Positions 24,400 through 32,557 of a stretch of DNA of 64,000 nt are shown here, piece by piece. The notes beneath the pieces are model-generated. The model was given only the letters and a program-made list of their open reading frames with translations, searched no databases and was not told the DNA's origin. Source of the DNA: CADEDH01 sp963732695 (GTDB lineage Bacteria; Actinomycetota; Acidimicrobiia; Acidimicrobiales; SZUA-35); assembly GCA_963732695.1 (NCBI GenBank), contig CAVTAP010000025.1, positions 372,001-436,000 on the forward strand, written 5' to 3'. The position numbers were made by a program, and so were the translations under genes. The number at the start of each line of letters is the position of its first letter. Position 1 is the stretch's first letter.

Positions 24400-25149
24400 A
24401 TGACGGTTCGGGTGAGGCTGCTGACGTGCGGGTGGCTGGAGGGCAACCTCTCGATGCTGATGGTGGGGGGCGACGGCCGGGTCCGGCTCCCGATCCCGAG
24501 CGTGCTGGTGGAGCATCCGAAGGGGATCGCCGTGTTCGACACCGGCCTCCACGCCAGCCTGGCCCACGACACGTCCCGTCTCCGCACCTCGGCCGATCTG
24601 TTCGACGTGTTCATGGGCCCCGACGACGCCCTCGGCCCCCAGCTCCGGGCCCTCGACGTCGACCCCGCCGGCGTCGACTTCGTGATCAACTCCCACCTCC
24701 ACTTCGACCACTGCGGCGGCAACGAGGCCCTGGCCAACGCCACCCTCCTGGTGCAGGACCCGGAGTGGAAGGCGGGCCACATCGACAAGCTGATCGAGCG
24801 CGACGTCTACAATCCCAACGACTTCGACCTGGGCCAACCGGTGCAGCTCCTGCAGGGCGAGCACGACGTGTTCGGCGACGGCTCGGTGCGCTGCGTGCCC
24901 ACCTATGGCCACACTGCCGGTCACCAGTCGCTGGTGGTGCGGACCGACAGCGCCGAGTACGTGTTCTGCGGCGATACCTGTTACTTCAAGGAGACCCTGG
25001 AGAACAACGCCCTGCCCGGCTTCGGCTACGACCTGGCGGCCCAGGCCCGCACGCTGGACTGGCTGCGGGAGATGCAGGCCGCCGGGGCCCAGCTCGTGTT
25101 CGGCCACGATCCCAACCAGTGGCCAACGCTCGGCCCCGAGCTGGCCTAG
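24400..25149 (+). CDS. Metallo-beta-lactamase-fold hydrolase (AHL-lactonase-like)
   Basis: A protein of 249 residues. The dinuclear zinc motif is His99-x-His101-x-Asp103-His104 in NSHLHFDHCGG; a further zinc His lies in TYGHTAGHQSLVV, and the bridging Asp in FCGDTCYF. The N-terminal LEGNLSMLMVGGDGRVRLPIP resembles the N-acyl-homoserine-lactonase (AiiA-like) subgroup. Substrate could be a lactone or another ester; quorum quenching is only a family-based guess. ATG at 24400 follows AGGGGAGGA. A near-perfect palindromic terminator follows. Confidence 0.85.
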   Translation: MTVRVRLLTCGWLEGNLSMLMVGGDGRVRLPIPSVLVEHPKGIAVFDTGLHASLAHDTSRLRTSADLFDVFMGPDDALGPQLRALDVDPAGVDFVINSHLHFDHCGGNEALANATLLVQDPEWKAGHIDKLIERDVYNPNDFDLGQPVQLLQGEHDVFGDGSVRCVPTYGHTAGHQSLVVRTDSAEYVFCGDTCYFKETLENNALPGFGYDLAAQARTLDWLREMQAAGAQLVFGHDPNQWPTLGPELA

Positions 25150-25161
25150 ATGAGGCGGTTC

Positions 25162-25202
25162 TTGCACGTCTAACTCGCGCTCAGCGCGAGTTAGACGTGC
25201 AA
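25162..25202. terminator. 20-bp near-perfect palindromic bidirectional terminator with GCGCTCAGCGC core
   Basis: TTGCACGTCTAACTCGCGCT (25162-25181), a single C, then its exact complement (25183-25202), followed by TTTT on the plus side; the mirrored strand also ends in an A/T-rich AACCGCC-proximal run. The centre is GCGCTCAGCGC. It sits 12 bases past the lactonase-like stop and 12 bases before the stop of the convergent gene. Because the repeat has no real loop it can also extrude as a cruciform. Confidence 0.85.
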
Positions 25203-25214
25203 TTTTCGGGGGGT

Positions 25215-28200
25215 CTAGGCGGTGCGGAGGTCGAGGGTGACGGGGAAGTCGAGGTCGACCTCGGTCTGATCGATCACCACCGGGGCGCCGGTGACCACGA
25301 TCGGCTCCAGGCCGGCGCCGCTGGTGGCGGGCCGGGGGGCCCGGGCCGCGATCGGGCCGGGCAGGCTCCGGCCGTCGTGGGGCTCGTCGCCCGGATGCTG
25401 GTTGAACGAGGGGCCCTGGGGCACCAGGGTCCAGTCGTCGAACCGGCTCTGGCGCCGGGCCTCGGCCTCCAGGGCGTTGACCGGCAGGACGTCGTAGGCC
25501 CGCCCCCCGGGGTGGGCCACGTGGTACCGGGCCCCGCCGACGGCCCTGGCCGTCCAGCCGTCGACCACCTCGAAGTTGAGCGGATGATGGACCCCGATCG
25601 TAGGGTGGAGGGCCGACGACGGGTGCCACGCCCGGTACCGGATTCCGGCCACGTGCTCGCCCGGCCGCCCGGTGGGCCGCAGCGGCACCCGGCGCCCGTT
25701 GACCGTGAGGTGATGGCGGTCGGCGATGAAGCCGGTGGTCTTCACCTGGAGGCGCTCCATCGAGGAGTCGACGTAGCGGGCGGTGCCACCCCCGGTGGCC
25801 TCCTCGCCCAGTACCAGCCAGGGCTCGATGGCGGCCCGCAGCTCCACCGTGGTGTCGCCCGCCACCACCGTGCCGTAGCGGGGGAAGCGGAACTCGAAGA
25901 ACGGCTCCAGCCACTCGGGGTCGAAGGCGAAGCCGGCGGCCCGCAGGTCGTCGCACACGGCCCGGGCATCGGCCGCCAGGTAGTGGGGGAGGAGGAAGCG
26001 GTCGTGGAGGTCGGTGCCCCACCGGATCAGCGGCTTGCGGTACGGGTGCTCCCACAGCCAGGCCACCAGAGCCCGGACCAGCAGCCCCTGCACCACCGAC
26101 ATGCGGGGATGGGGCGGCATCTCGAAGGCCCGCAACTCCAACAGCCCGAGGCGGCCCCGGCTGTGGTCGGGCGAGTAGAGCTTGTCGATGCAGAGCTCGG
26201 CCCGGTGGGTGTTGCCCGTGAGGTCGGTGAGCAGATGGCGCAGGGCCCGGTCGGCCAACCAGGGGCTGGCCGGGGCGGCCCGGTCGAGCTCGTGGAGGGC
26301 GATCTCCAGCTCGTGGAGGTTCTCGTGGCGGGCCTCGTCGACCCGGGGGGCCTGGCTGGTGGGCCCCACGAACATGCCGGAGAAGGCGTACGACAGCGCC
26401 GGGTGGTGCTGCCAGTAGGTGACGAGGCTGGCCAGCAGAGCCGGGTTGCGCAGCAGGGGGCTGTCGGCGGCCGTGGGGCCTCCGATGGTGATGTGATTGC
26501 CGCCGCCGGTGCCGGTGTGGCGGCCGTCGAGGTGGAACTTCTCGGTGCCCAGGCCCACCTGGTGGGCGTCGTCGTAGAGGCCGGTGGCCAGGGCCTCCAG
26601 CTCGGCGAAGCTGGCCACGGGCTGGACGTTGACCTCGATCACCCCGGGGTCGGGGGTGACGCTGAGGCGGCTGAGACGGGGGTCGCCGGGGAGGGCGTAG
26701 CCCTCGAGCACCACCGGCACGGCGGTGGCGGCGGCTGCCCGTTCGATCGCAGCGACCAGGTCGAGCGCCCATTCCAGGCGGGCCACCGGAGGCAGGAACA
26801 CCCGGGTGACACCGTCGCGGGCCTCCACCACCAGGGCGGTACGGATCACCACCGGTGCCTCGGCCACCAGGGCCGGGGTGGCCCAGCCTCCGGCTCCGGC
26901 CGGGCCCAGCGCGGGGCGGGGCTCCAGCGGGTCGGGCTCCACCACCGGATCGGGCCAGGTGTCGGCCCCGTCGGGCAGGGTGTCGAGCGGGAGGCGGAGC
27001 CCCATCGGCGAGGTGCCGGGGGTCAGGAACACCTGGGACCGGCGCAGCGGCCAGGGGCTGGTGCGCCACCGGTCGTCCACCCGGTCGAGCGGGAGGACGG
27101 TGCCCACCGGGGTGCCGAGGCCCCGCTCCAGCATGGTGGCCAGGGTCCGCCGGTGGTCGGCGTCGTCGAGGTCGGCGGTGTGGGGATCGACGTCCACCGG
27201 GATGGTCGACTCGCGCCACAGCCCGTACACCGGGTCCTCGTAGGCGTCGAGGACGTGCTGCGCCGGTTCCGAGGGCACGCCGAGCTCGGCGGCCAGGGCG
27301 TCGGCCAGCCGGCGGGCGGTGGTGTGGTCGTGGCCCAGGCTGGCGGACGGGCTGGCCAGCAGCGAGGGGTCGCGCCAGACGGGCTCGCCGTCGGCCCGCC
27401 ACAACAGGTTCATCTCCCACCGGGGCAGCGGCTCGCCCGGGTACCACTTGCCGGTGCCGTGCTGGATCAGGCCCCCGGGCCCGAACCGGGCCTTGAGCCG
27501 CTCGGCCAGCGCCGTGGCCTTGCGCCGCTTGTCGTCGCCGTCGGCGTCGGTGGTCCACTCCGGGGCTTCGAACTCGGTGGCCGACACGAACGTCGGCTCG
27601 CCCCCCATGGTGAGGCGCACGTCGCCGGCGGCCAGGGCCTGGTCGACCTGGTGGCCGAGGCGGGTGACGGCCTCCCACACCGGTTCGGGGTAGGGCTTGG
27701 TTGACCGGGGGGCCTCGGCCACCCGGGTGACCTCGTTGGAGTAGTCGAACCGGGAGGCGACGATGCTGGAGGTGCCGGTGATCGGGGCTGCGCTCTGGGG
27801 GGCGGGGGTGGCCACCAGCGGGATGTGCCCCTCGCCGGCGGCCAGGCCAGAGGTGGGGTCGAGCCCGATCCAACCGGCCCCGGGCAGGTACACCTCGGCC
27901 CAGGCGTGGAGGTCGGTGAAGTCCTGGGTGGGGCCGGACGGGCCTTCCAGGGGGGCCACGTCGGCCGTGAGCTGCACCAGGTAACCCGACACGAACCGGG
28001 CCGCCATGCCCATCTGGCGCAGGGCCTCCACCAGGAGCCAGGCCGAGTCCCGGCAGGAGCCGGCCCGCCGGTCGAGGGTGGTGAGGCTGGGCTGGACCCC
28101 GGGTTCGTAGCGGATCTCGTAGTCGATCTCGTTGGCCAGCTGGCGGGTCAGGTCGAGCAGGAAGTCGACCGTGGTGGGCTTGTCTTCCAGGCGCTTGGCC

Positions 28201-28604
28201 ACCGGCTGGAGCCAGCGGGCCAGCTCCCCGGCCCACGGGCCGTCGGTGCGCAGGTAAGGGGCGAGGTCGGCCAGGAGGTCGGGCTCGTAGGCGAACGGGA
28301 CGTGCTCGGCGTCGGGTTCGAGGAAGAAGTCGAACGGGTTGATCGTCACCAGCTCGGCCACCAGGTTCACCTCGACGCTGAAGTGATCGGTGGGCTCGGG
28401 CACCACGACGCGGGCCAGGTGGTTGCCGAACGGGTCTTGCTGCCAGTTGAGGAAGTGGTCGGCCGGCTCGACGGTGAGCGAGTACGACAGGATCGGCGTG
28501 CGGGCGTGGGGGGCGGGGCGGAGGCGCACCACATGGGCCGACAGCTCGGCCCGTCCCGGGTACTCGTAGGTCGTGCGATGGCGTAGTGCGACCGTGATGC
28601 TCAC
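25215..28604 (-). CDS. Transglutaminase-like / DUF2126 putative amidoligase protein
   Basis: A protein of 1129 residues. The N-terminal third is a bacterial transglutaminase-like region: RHRTTYEYPGRAEL opening, Cys184 (RRAGSCRDSAWLLV), His233 (DLHAWAEVYLP) and Asp249 (GLDPTSG). From about 330 the DUF2126 module begins (LTMGGEPTFVSATEFEAPEW) and includes LIQHGTGKWYPGEPLPRW, GGGNHITIGG and a C-terminal HPSSALHPTIGVHHPLNFEV region; the Pfam family is annotated as a putative amidoligase with glutamine-synthetase-like architecture. This TGase-DUF2126 pairing is a standard part of Anbu gene neighbourhoods. It runs opposite to the ATP-grasp genes but is flanked by glsA and anbu. Confidence 0.92.
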   Translation of the reverse strand: MSITVALRHRTTYEYPGRAELSAHVVRLRPAPHARTPILSYSLTVEPADHFLNWQQDPFGNHLARVVVPEPTDHFSVEVNLVAELVTINPFDFFLEPDAEHVPFAYEPDLLADLAPYLRTDGPWAGELARWLQPVAKRLEDKPTTVDFLLDLTRQLANEIDYEIRYEPGVQPSLTTLDRRAGSCRDSAWLLVEALRQMGMAARFVSGYLVQLTADVAPLEGPSGPTQDFTDLHAWAEVYLPGAGWIGLDPTSGLAAGEGHIPLVATPAPQSAAPITGTSSIVASRFDYSNEVTRVAEAPRSTKPYPEPVWEAVTRLGHQVDQALAAGDVRLTMGGEPTFVSATEFEAPEWTTDADGDDKRRKATALAERLKARFGPGGLIQHGTGKWYPGEPLPRWEMNLLWRADGEPVWRDPSLLASPSASLGHDHTTARRLADALAAELGVPSEPAQHVLDAYEDPVYGLWRESTIPVDVDPHTADLDDADHRRTLATMLERGLGTPVGTVLPLDRVDDRWRTSPWPLRRSQVFLTPGTSPMGLRLPLDTLPDGADTWPDPVVEPDPLEPRPALGPAGAGGWATPALVAEAPVVIRTALVVEARDGVTRVFLPPVARLEWALDLVAAIERAAAATAVPVVLEGYALPGDPRLSRLSVTPDPGVIEVNVQPVASFAELEALATGLYDDAHQVGLGTEKFHLDGRHTGTGGGNHITIGGPTAADSPLLRNPALLASLVTYWQHHPALSYAFSGMFVGPTSQAPRVDEARHENLHELEIALHELDRAAPASPWLADRALRHLLTDLTGNTHRAELCIDKLYSPDHSRGRLGLLELRAFEMPPHPRMSVVQGLLVRALVAWLWEHPYRKPLIRWGTDLHDRFLLPHYLAADARAVCDDLRAAGFAFDPEWLEPFFEFRFPRYGTVVAGDTTVELRAAIEPWLVLGEEATGGGTARYVDSSMERLQVKTTGFIADRHHLTVNGRRVPLRPTGRPGEHVAGIRYRAWHPSSALHPTIGVHHPLNFEVVDGWTARAVGGARYHVAHPGGRAYDVLPVNALEAEARRQSRFDDWTLVPQGPSFNQHPGDEPHDGRSLPGPIAARAPRPATSGAGLEPIVVTGAPVVIDQTEVDLDFPVTLDLRTA

Positions 28605-28694
28605 TTGCCGGGATGTTAGTCGATGGCGATGTCCGGCCTTTTACGGCAATGTGAACACGGGCGACGGGGATGGGGCCCCGGCGCTGATGGGGTC

Positions 28695-28712
28695 CGGGGG
28701 CGCCAGCCCCCG
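28695..28712 (-). terminator. Hairpin after the glutaminase gene
   Basis: CGGGGGC-GCCA-GCCCCCG, a 7-bp GC stem with a 4-base loop, located 7 bases beyond the glutaminase stop (minus strand) in the 114-base gap before the transglutaminase/DUF2126 gene. It suggests that the two minus-strand genes are at least partly separate transcription units. Confidence 0.55.
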
Positions 28713-28718
28713 AAAGGC

Positions 28719-29687
28719 TCAGAACACCGTGAGCCCGGTGCGGGCCACAAGGGCGGCCAAAGCGGCCCGGGCGGCCAGCGAGTTGCCGGTGGTGTCGAGC
28801 GCCGGAGACCAGGCGCACACGGTGGCCCGGTCGGGGACCACGCCCACGATCCCGCCGCCGACACCCGATTTGCACGGGATCCCGATCTCGTAGGCGAAGG
28901 CGCCGGCGGCGTCGTAGGTGCCGGCCATCAGCATCAGGGCGTTCACGTGGCGGGCCTCGGTCGGCCGCAGCACGGCGTCCCCGGTGGCCGGGTCGACCCC
29001 GTCGTTGGCCAGGAACCGCACGGCCCGGGCCAGCTGGCGGGCCGTCATGGCCAGCGAACACTGGCGGAAGTAGACGTCGAGCACGGCCTCGACGTCGTTG
29101 TCGAGATTGCCGAAGCTCCGGATCATGTTGGCCAGGGCCCGGTTGCGGAACCCGGTGGCGGCCTCGCTCGCCGCCACCACGGCATCGACGGCCACCGCCT
29201 CGCCCGTCAGCTCCGAGACGAAGGCCACCAGATCACCCACCGGGTCGGGCCGGAGCGTGCACAGCAGGTCGGCCACCACGATGGCGCCGGCGTTGATGAA
29301 CGGGTTGCGGGGCACCCCATGCTCCCGCTCCAGCAGGGCGATCGAGTTGAACGGGTCACCCGACGGCTCCCGCCCCACGCGGGCCCACAGCCGATCCACC
29401 CCACCGTGGCGCAGGGCCAGGGCCAGGCCGAACACCTTGGAGATGGACTGGATGGAGAAGGCGACGTCGGTGTCGCCGGCGCCGAGCACCTCGGCCGGCC
29501 CGGCGGCCGCCGCCGCCCGGTCTCGCCCGCCGGCCCACACCGCCAGGCCCAGTTGGTGGGGCGGCACGGCGGCCAGGGCCGGGATGTAGGTGGCCACCGC
29601 CCCGTGGGCTGTCAGTGGGCGGACCTGCTCCACGATCGCCGACAAGAGCTGACGGGTGACCGGTTCTGTGGTTTCGTGTCTCGTCAT
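28719..29687 (-). CDS. glsA: Glutaminase
   Basis: A protein of 322 residues of the serine-dependent bacterial glutaminase family, converting L-glutamine to glutamate and ammonia. The catalytic SxxK is Ser81-Ile-Ser-Lys84 in AFSIQSISKVFGLAL; RNPFINAGAIV, RNRALANMIRSFGNL, YFRQCSL and GIPCKSGVGGGIVGVVP are conserved family blocks. ATG at 29687 overlaps head to head with the anbu ATG (the two starts share CATG), so its upstream signals lie inside anbu. Glutaminase beside amidotransferase and transglutaminase genes suggests handling of glutamine or released ammonia, though it could be a chance neighbour. Confidence 0.93.
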   Translation of the reverse strand: MTRHETTEPVTRQLLSAIVEQVRPLTAHGAVATYIPALAAVPPHQLGLAVWAGGRDRAAAAAGPAEVLGAGDTDVAFSIQSISKVFGLALALRHGGVDRLWARVGREPSGDPFNSIALLEREHGVPRNPFINAGAIVVADLLCTLRPDPVGDLVAFVSELTGEAVAVDAVVAASEAATGFRNRALANMIRSFGNLDNDVEAVLDVYFRQCSLAMTARQLARAVRFLANDGVDPATGDAVLRPTEARHVNALMLMAGTYDAAGAFAYEIGIPCKSGVGGGIVGVVPDRATVCAWSPALDTTGNSLAARAALAALVARTGLTVF

Positions 29688-30435
29688 GACCTACTGCCTC
29701 GCCCTGGCGCTCGACGACGGGCTGGTGTTCGCCTCCGACTCGCGTTCCAATGCCGGGTCCGACTATGTCACCACCTACGGCAAGACCCACGTCTTTCCTC
29801 TCGGGCCCGACCGCATCTTCGTGATCCTCACCGCCGGCAACCTGGCCACCACCCAGGAGGTGATCAACCGCCTCCGCCGGGACGTCCAGGCCGGCGACGA
29901 CCGCCCCAGCCTGGCCACCGTCGAGTACCTGTTCGAGGCGGCCGATCTGGTGGGCAACGTCAGCCTCGACGTGCAGGAGCACCACGCCCGGGGCCTCAGC
30001 CGGGGCGGGGCCGACGGCACCGCCACCCTGATCGTCGGGGGCCAGATCGAGGGCGAGCCGCCCCAGATCTTCATGGTCTATCCCGAGGGCAACGCCATCA
30101 CCGCCTCGGAGGAGACCCCGTACCTGCAGATCGGGGAGTCGAAGTACGGCAAACCGATCCTCGACCGGCTGGCCCACCGGTCGCTCACCCTGGCCGACGG
30201 GGCCCGCCTGGCCCTGGTGTCGCTCGACGCCACGGCCAAGTCGAACGCCAGCGTGGGCATGCCGTTCGACGTCAGCCTGTACCGGGCCGACTCCTACGAG
30301 ATCAGCGCCTCCCAGCGCTTCGGGCGCGAGTCGGTGGCCTACCAGGCGCTGAACGAGACCTGGAACGACGGCCTCCAGCAGGTATTCGACTCGCTGGCGT
30401 CGTCGGTGCCGTCCGACGGCTGGTATCTCTGCTGA
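29686..30435 (+). CDS. anbu: Anbu, proteasome-type Ntn peptidase
   Basis: A protein of 249 residues. It begins MTYCLALALDDGLVFASDSR, the Anbu signature; removal of Met exposes Thr as the N-terminal nucleophile. Asp18 (SDSRSNAG) and Lys33 (YGKTHVF) correspond to the proteasome catalytic Asp and Lys, and FVILTAGNLATTQEVINRL is conserved. Anbu assembles into an open-ring or helical oligomer and normally neighbours ATP-grasp, alpha-E and transglutaminase genes, as here. In-frame GTG at 29683 is less likely, since Thr must follow the initiator Met. It shares its start region with the divergent glutaminase gene; haloalkane dehalogenase follows one base after its stop. Confidence 0.95.
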   Translation: MTYCLALALDDGLVFASDSRSNAGSDYVTTYGKTHVFPLGPDRIFVILTAGNLATTQEVINRLRRDVQAGDDRPSLATVEYLFEAADLVGNVSLDVQEHHARGLSRGGADGTATLIVGGQIEGEPPQIFMVYPEGNAITASEETPYLQIGESKYGKPILDRLAHRSLTLADGARLALVSLDATAKSNASVGMPFDVSLYRADSYEISASQRFGRESVAYQALNETWNDGLQQVFDSLASSVPSDGWYLC

Positions 30436-30436
30436 C

Positions 30437-31336
30437 ATGCCTCTGTCAGCTGAGATGCCCTGGCCCAAACGCACCGCCGTGATCGAGGGCCGCACGATGG
30501 CCTGGGTGGAGGTGGGGGAGGGCGACCCGATCCTGTTCCTCCACGGCAACCCCACCTCGTCGTACCTGTGGCGCAACGTGATCCCCCACCTGGCCGGCCT
30601 CGGCCGCTGCATCGCCCCCGACCTGATCGGGATGGGCGACTCCGACAAGCTGCCCGGCAGCGGTCCCGGCTCGTACACCTTCGTCGAGCACCGCCGCTAC
30701 CTCGATGGCCTGCTCGATCACCTGGGCCTCACCGGCGGTGCCGGCCGGGCGGTGCTGGTGCTGCACGACTGGGGCTCGGCCCTCGGGTTCGACTGGGCCA
30801 ACCGCCACCGGGAGGCCGTGGCCGGGATCGCCCACATGGAAAGCATCGTGCGCCCGCTGCTGCTGGAGGAGTGGCCGGAGAAGGCCCGCCCCGTGTTCCT
30901 CGGGTTCCGGTCCGAGGCGGGCGAGGCCATGGTGCTGGAGCGCAACCTGTTCATCGAGCGGGTGCTGCCGGGGTCGATCCTGCGGGATCTGACCGAAGCC
31001 GAGCTCGACGAGTACCGGCGCCCGTTCCGGGAGCCGGGGGAGGGGCGGCGTCCCACGCTCACCTGGCCCCGCCAGATCCCGATCGGGGGCGAACCGGCCG
31101 ACGTGGTGGCCATCGTGGCCGCCTACGCCGACTGGCTGTCGGCCAGCACGCTCCCCAAGCTGCTGATCTCGGCCGAGCCCGGCGCCATCCTGTGCGGCGC
31201 CCAGCTCGACTTCACCCGGAGCTGGCCCAACACCACCGAGGTCACGGTGGCCGGCAGCCACTTCATCCAGGAGGATTCGCCCGACGAAATCGGCCGGGCC
31301 ATCGCCGCCTGGATCCCCACGGTTCGGCCCGGCTGA
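30437..31336 (+). CDS. Haloalkane dehalogenase (LinB/DhaA-like)
   Basis: A protein of 299 residues, alpha/beta hydrolase. Nucleophile Asp111 with halide-binding Trp112 (LVLHDWGSALGFDW), halide-binding Asn38 (LFLHGNPTSSYLWR), Glu135 (MESIVRP) and His275 (AGSHFIQED) reproduce the HLD-II Asp-Glu-His triad. Such enzymes replace carbon-bound halogen by hydroxyl. ATG at 30437 lies one base after the anbu stop, so translation is likely coupled although no functional link is known. It is convergent with the epimerase gene nine bases downstream. Confidence 0.93.
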   Translation: MPLSAEMPWPKRTAVIEGRTMAWVEVGEGDPILFLHGNPTSSYLWRNVIPHLAGLGRCIAPDLIGMGDSDKLPGSGPGSYTFVEHRRYLDGLLDHLGLTGGAGRAVLVLHDWGSALGFDWANRHREAVAGIAHMESIVRPLLLEEWPEKARPVFLGFRSEAGEAMVLERNLFIERVLPGSILRDLTEAELDEYRRPFREPGEGRRPTLTWPRQIPIGGEPADVVAIVAAYADWLSASTLPKLLISAEPGAILCGAQLDFTRSWPNTTEVTVAGSHFIQEDSPDEIGRAIAAWIPTVRPG

Positions 31337-31345
31337 GCGACGGCG

Positions 31346-32500
31346 CTACGTCGCGCGCATGCCGGCCCGCTTGCCGCCGGGGTTCTCCTCCGGGCCGTAG
31401 TAGCCCGACGAGTAGCCGGGATTGCGCTCGAAGGCCACGGTGGCGCAGTCGGTGATCAGCTGGCGGTACAGCTCGGCCAGGCGGTCCTCGGCGGCGTAGT
31501 CGAACGGGTCCTGCAGCACCTTCGTCACCCGCTCGTGCTGGCTCGGCAGGTTGGCCACCTGCCACCGGACCGTGTGGCGCAGGGCGTCGAGCGGCGCCAC
31601 CACATCGCTGTAGCCCAGCTCGGTGCGGATCCGGGTGGTGTCGACGATGCGGTGCTGGCTCGAGTGGTGGTGGATCGTGGGGTAGGCCGGGCTGGCGACC
31701 TCGAACGGCAGGTTGATCCGCTCGAAGGTGTGACCCAGCACCTCCTCCACCACCTGCACCACCTGGAGCCGGCTGAACAGCTCGTCGTCGGCCACGTTGT
31801 AGACCCGGCCGGCCGACACGTCGATGCGGTCGACGGCGGCCAGCACGGCGGCGGCCACGTTCTCCACGTAGGCCGCCGACTCCACCGTGCGTCCCCCGTC
31901 GGCCAGGATCAGGGGCTTGCGCCCGTCCAGGGCCCGCTTCACGATGGCCCATTCCTTCGGCACCACCTGGTGGGGGCCGTAGATGTAGGGGTAGCGGAAG
32001 TGGGTGGCGTCGGGGTGGCGGTCGAACACCATGGCTTCGCTCTGGATGATCTTGGCCACCTTCTCCGAGCGGTTGTCGGCCCGCTTCGACGGATCGCTGA
32101 GCGAGGTGGCGTGGCCCAGCGGCGGGTAGGCGTCGTCCTCGGCGGAGGGGAACCGCATGCCGTCGGGGAAGCGGTCGACGTCGTTGGCAAACCCGGGGTA
32201 GACGGGCACGCCGCCGATGGAGAACAGGCGGGGGGTCTTGCCCACGAGGTACTCCACCAGCATCCGCAGCCGCCCGTACATGGCGAAGACCACGTCCCAG
32301 GTCTGGCCGTCGAGGCAGGCGGCCACCGAGTCGGCGTCGAACGGGTCGCCGTGGATGTGGGGTACCACCTCGGGCGGCGGCAGGCTGTCGACCTCGTGGC
32401 GGCCGGTGTGGAAGATCGTGACGTCGTGGCCCCGCCCCACGAGCCCGTTGACGATGAAGGGCCCGGTGGGGCCCGTTCCCCCGATGACGAGAATGCGCAT
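31346..32500 (-). CDS. NAD-dependent epimerase/dehydratase family protein
   Basis: A protein of 384 residues. MRILVIGGTGPTGPFIVNGL carries the GxxGxxG Rossmann motif; FRYPYIYGPHQVVPKEW and VYNVADDELFSRLQVV match NAD-dependent epimerase-like proteins. The usual YxxxK is not obvious: KRADNRSEKVAKIIQSEAM occupies the region. The C-terminal 60 residues (RNPGYSSGYYGPEENPGGKR) are specific to a group of uncharacterised actinobacterial proteins. It is the last gene behind the FAH/Rieske/GS-like set, with a hairpin in the 57-base gap. Confidence 0.78.
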   Translation of the reverse strand: MRILVIGGTGPTGPFIVNGLVGRGHDVTIFHTGRHEVDSLPPPEVVPHIHGDPFDADSVAACLDGQTWDVVFAMYGRLRMLVEYLVGKTPRLFSIGGVPVYPGFANDVDRFPDGMRFPSAEDDAYPPLGHATSLSDPSKRADNRSEKVAKIIQSEAMVFDRHPDATHFRYPYIYGPHQVVPKEWAIVKRALDGRKPLILADGGRTVESAAYVENVAAAVLAAVDRIDVSAGRVYNVADDELFSRLQVVQVVEEVLGHTFERINLPFEVASPAYPTIHHHSSQHRIVDTTRIRTELGYSDVVAPLDALRHTVRWQVANLPSQHERVTKVLQDPFDYAAEDRLAELYRQLITDCATVAFERNPGYSSGYYGPEENPGGKRAGMRAT

Positions 32501-32515
32501 CCCGAGACCTTAGAC

Positions 32516-32534
32516 GTTCCGCCGCAGGCGGAAC
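32516..32534 (-). terminator. Hairpin GTTCCGCC-GCA-GGCGGAAC after the GS-like gene
   Basis: A perfect 8-bp stem with 3-base loop between the stop of the glutamine-synthetase-like gene (32558) and the epimerase start (32500). It resembles the hairpin at 11159-11177. It may terminate or attenuate transcription into the epimerase gene. Confidence 0.5.
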
Positions 32535-32557
32535 TCGAGGTGCCCGGAGGTGACCCC

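Noticed and set aside
23959..29061. A 1700-codon open frame on the minus strand
   Set aside because: It is a shadow of the transglutaminase/DUF2126 and neighbouring genes in another frame: Pro/Arg/Gly-rich with no domain. Long stop-free shadow frames are expected at this GC content.
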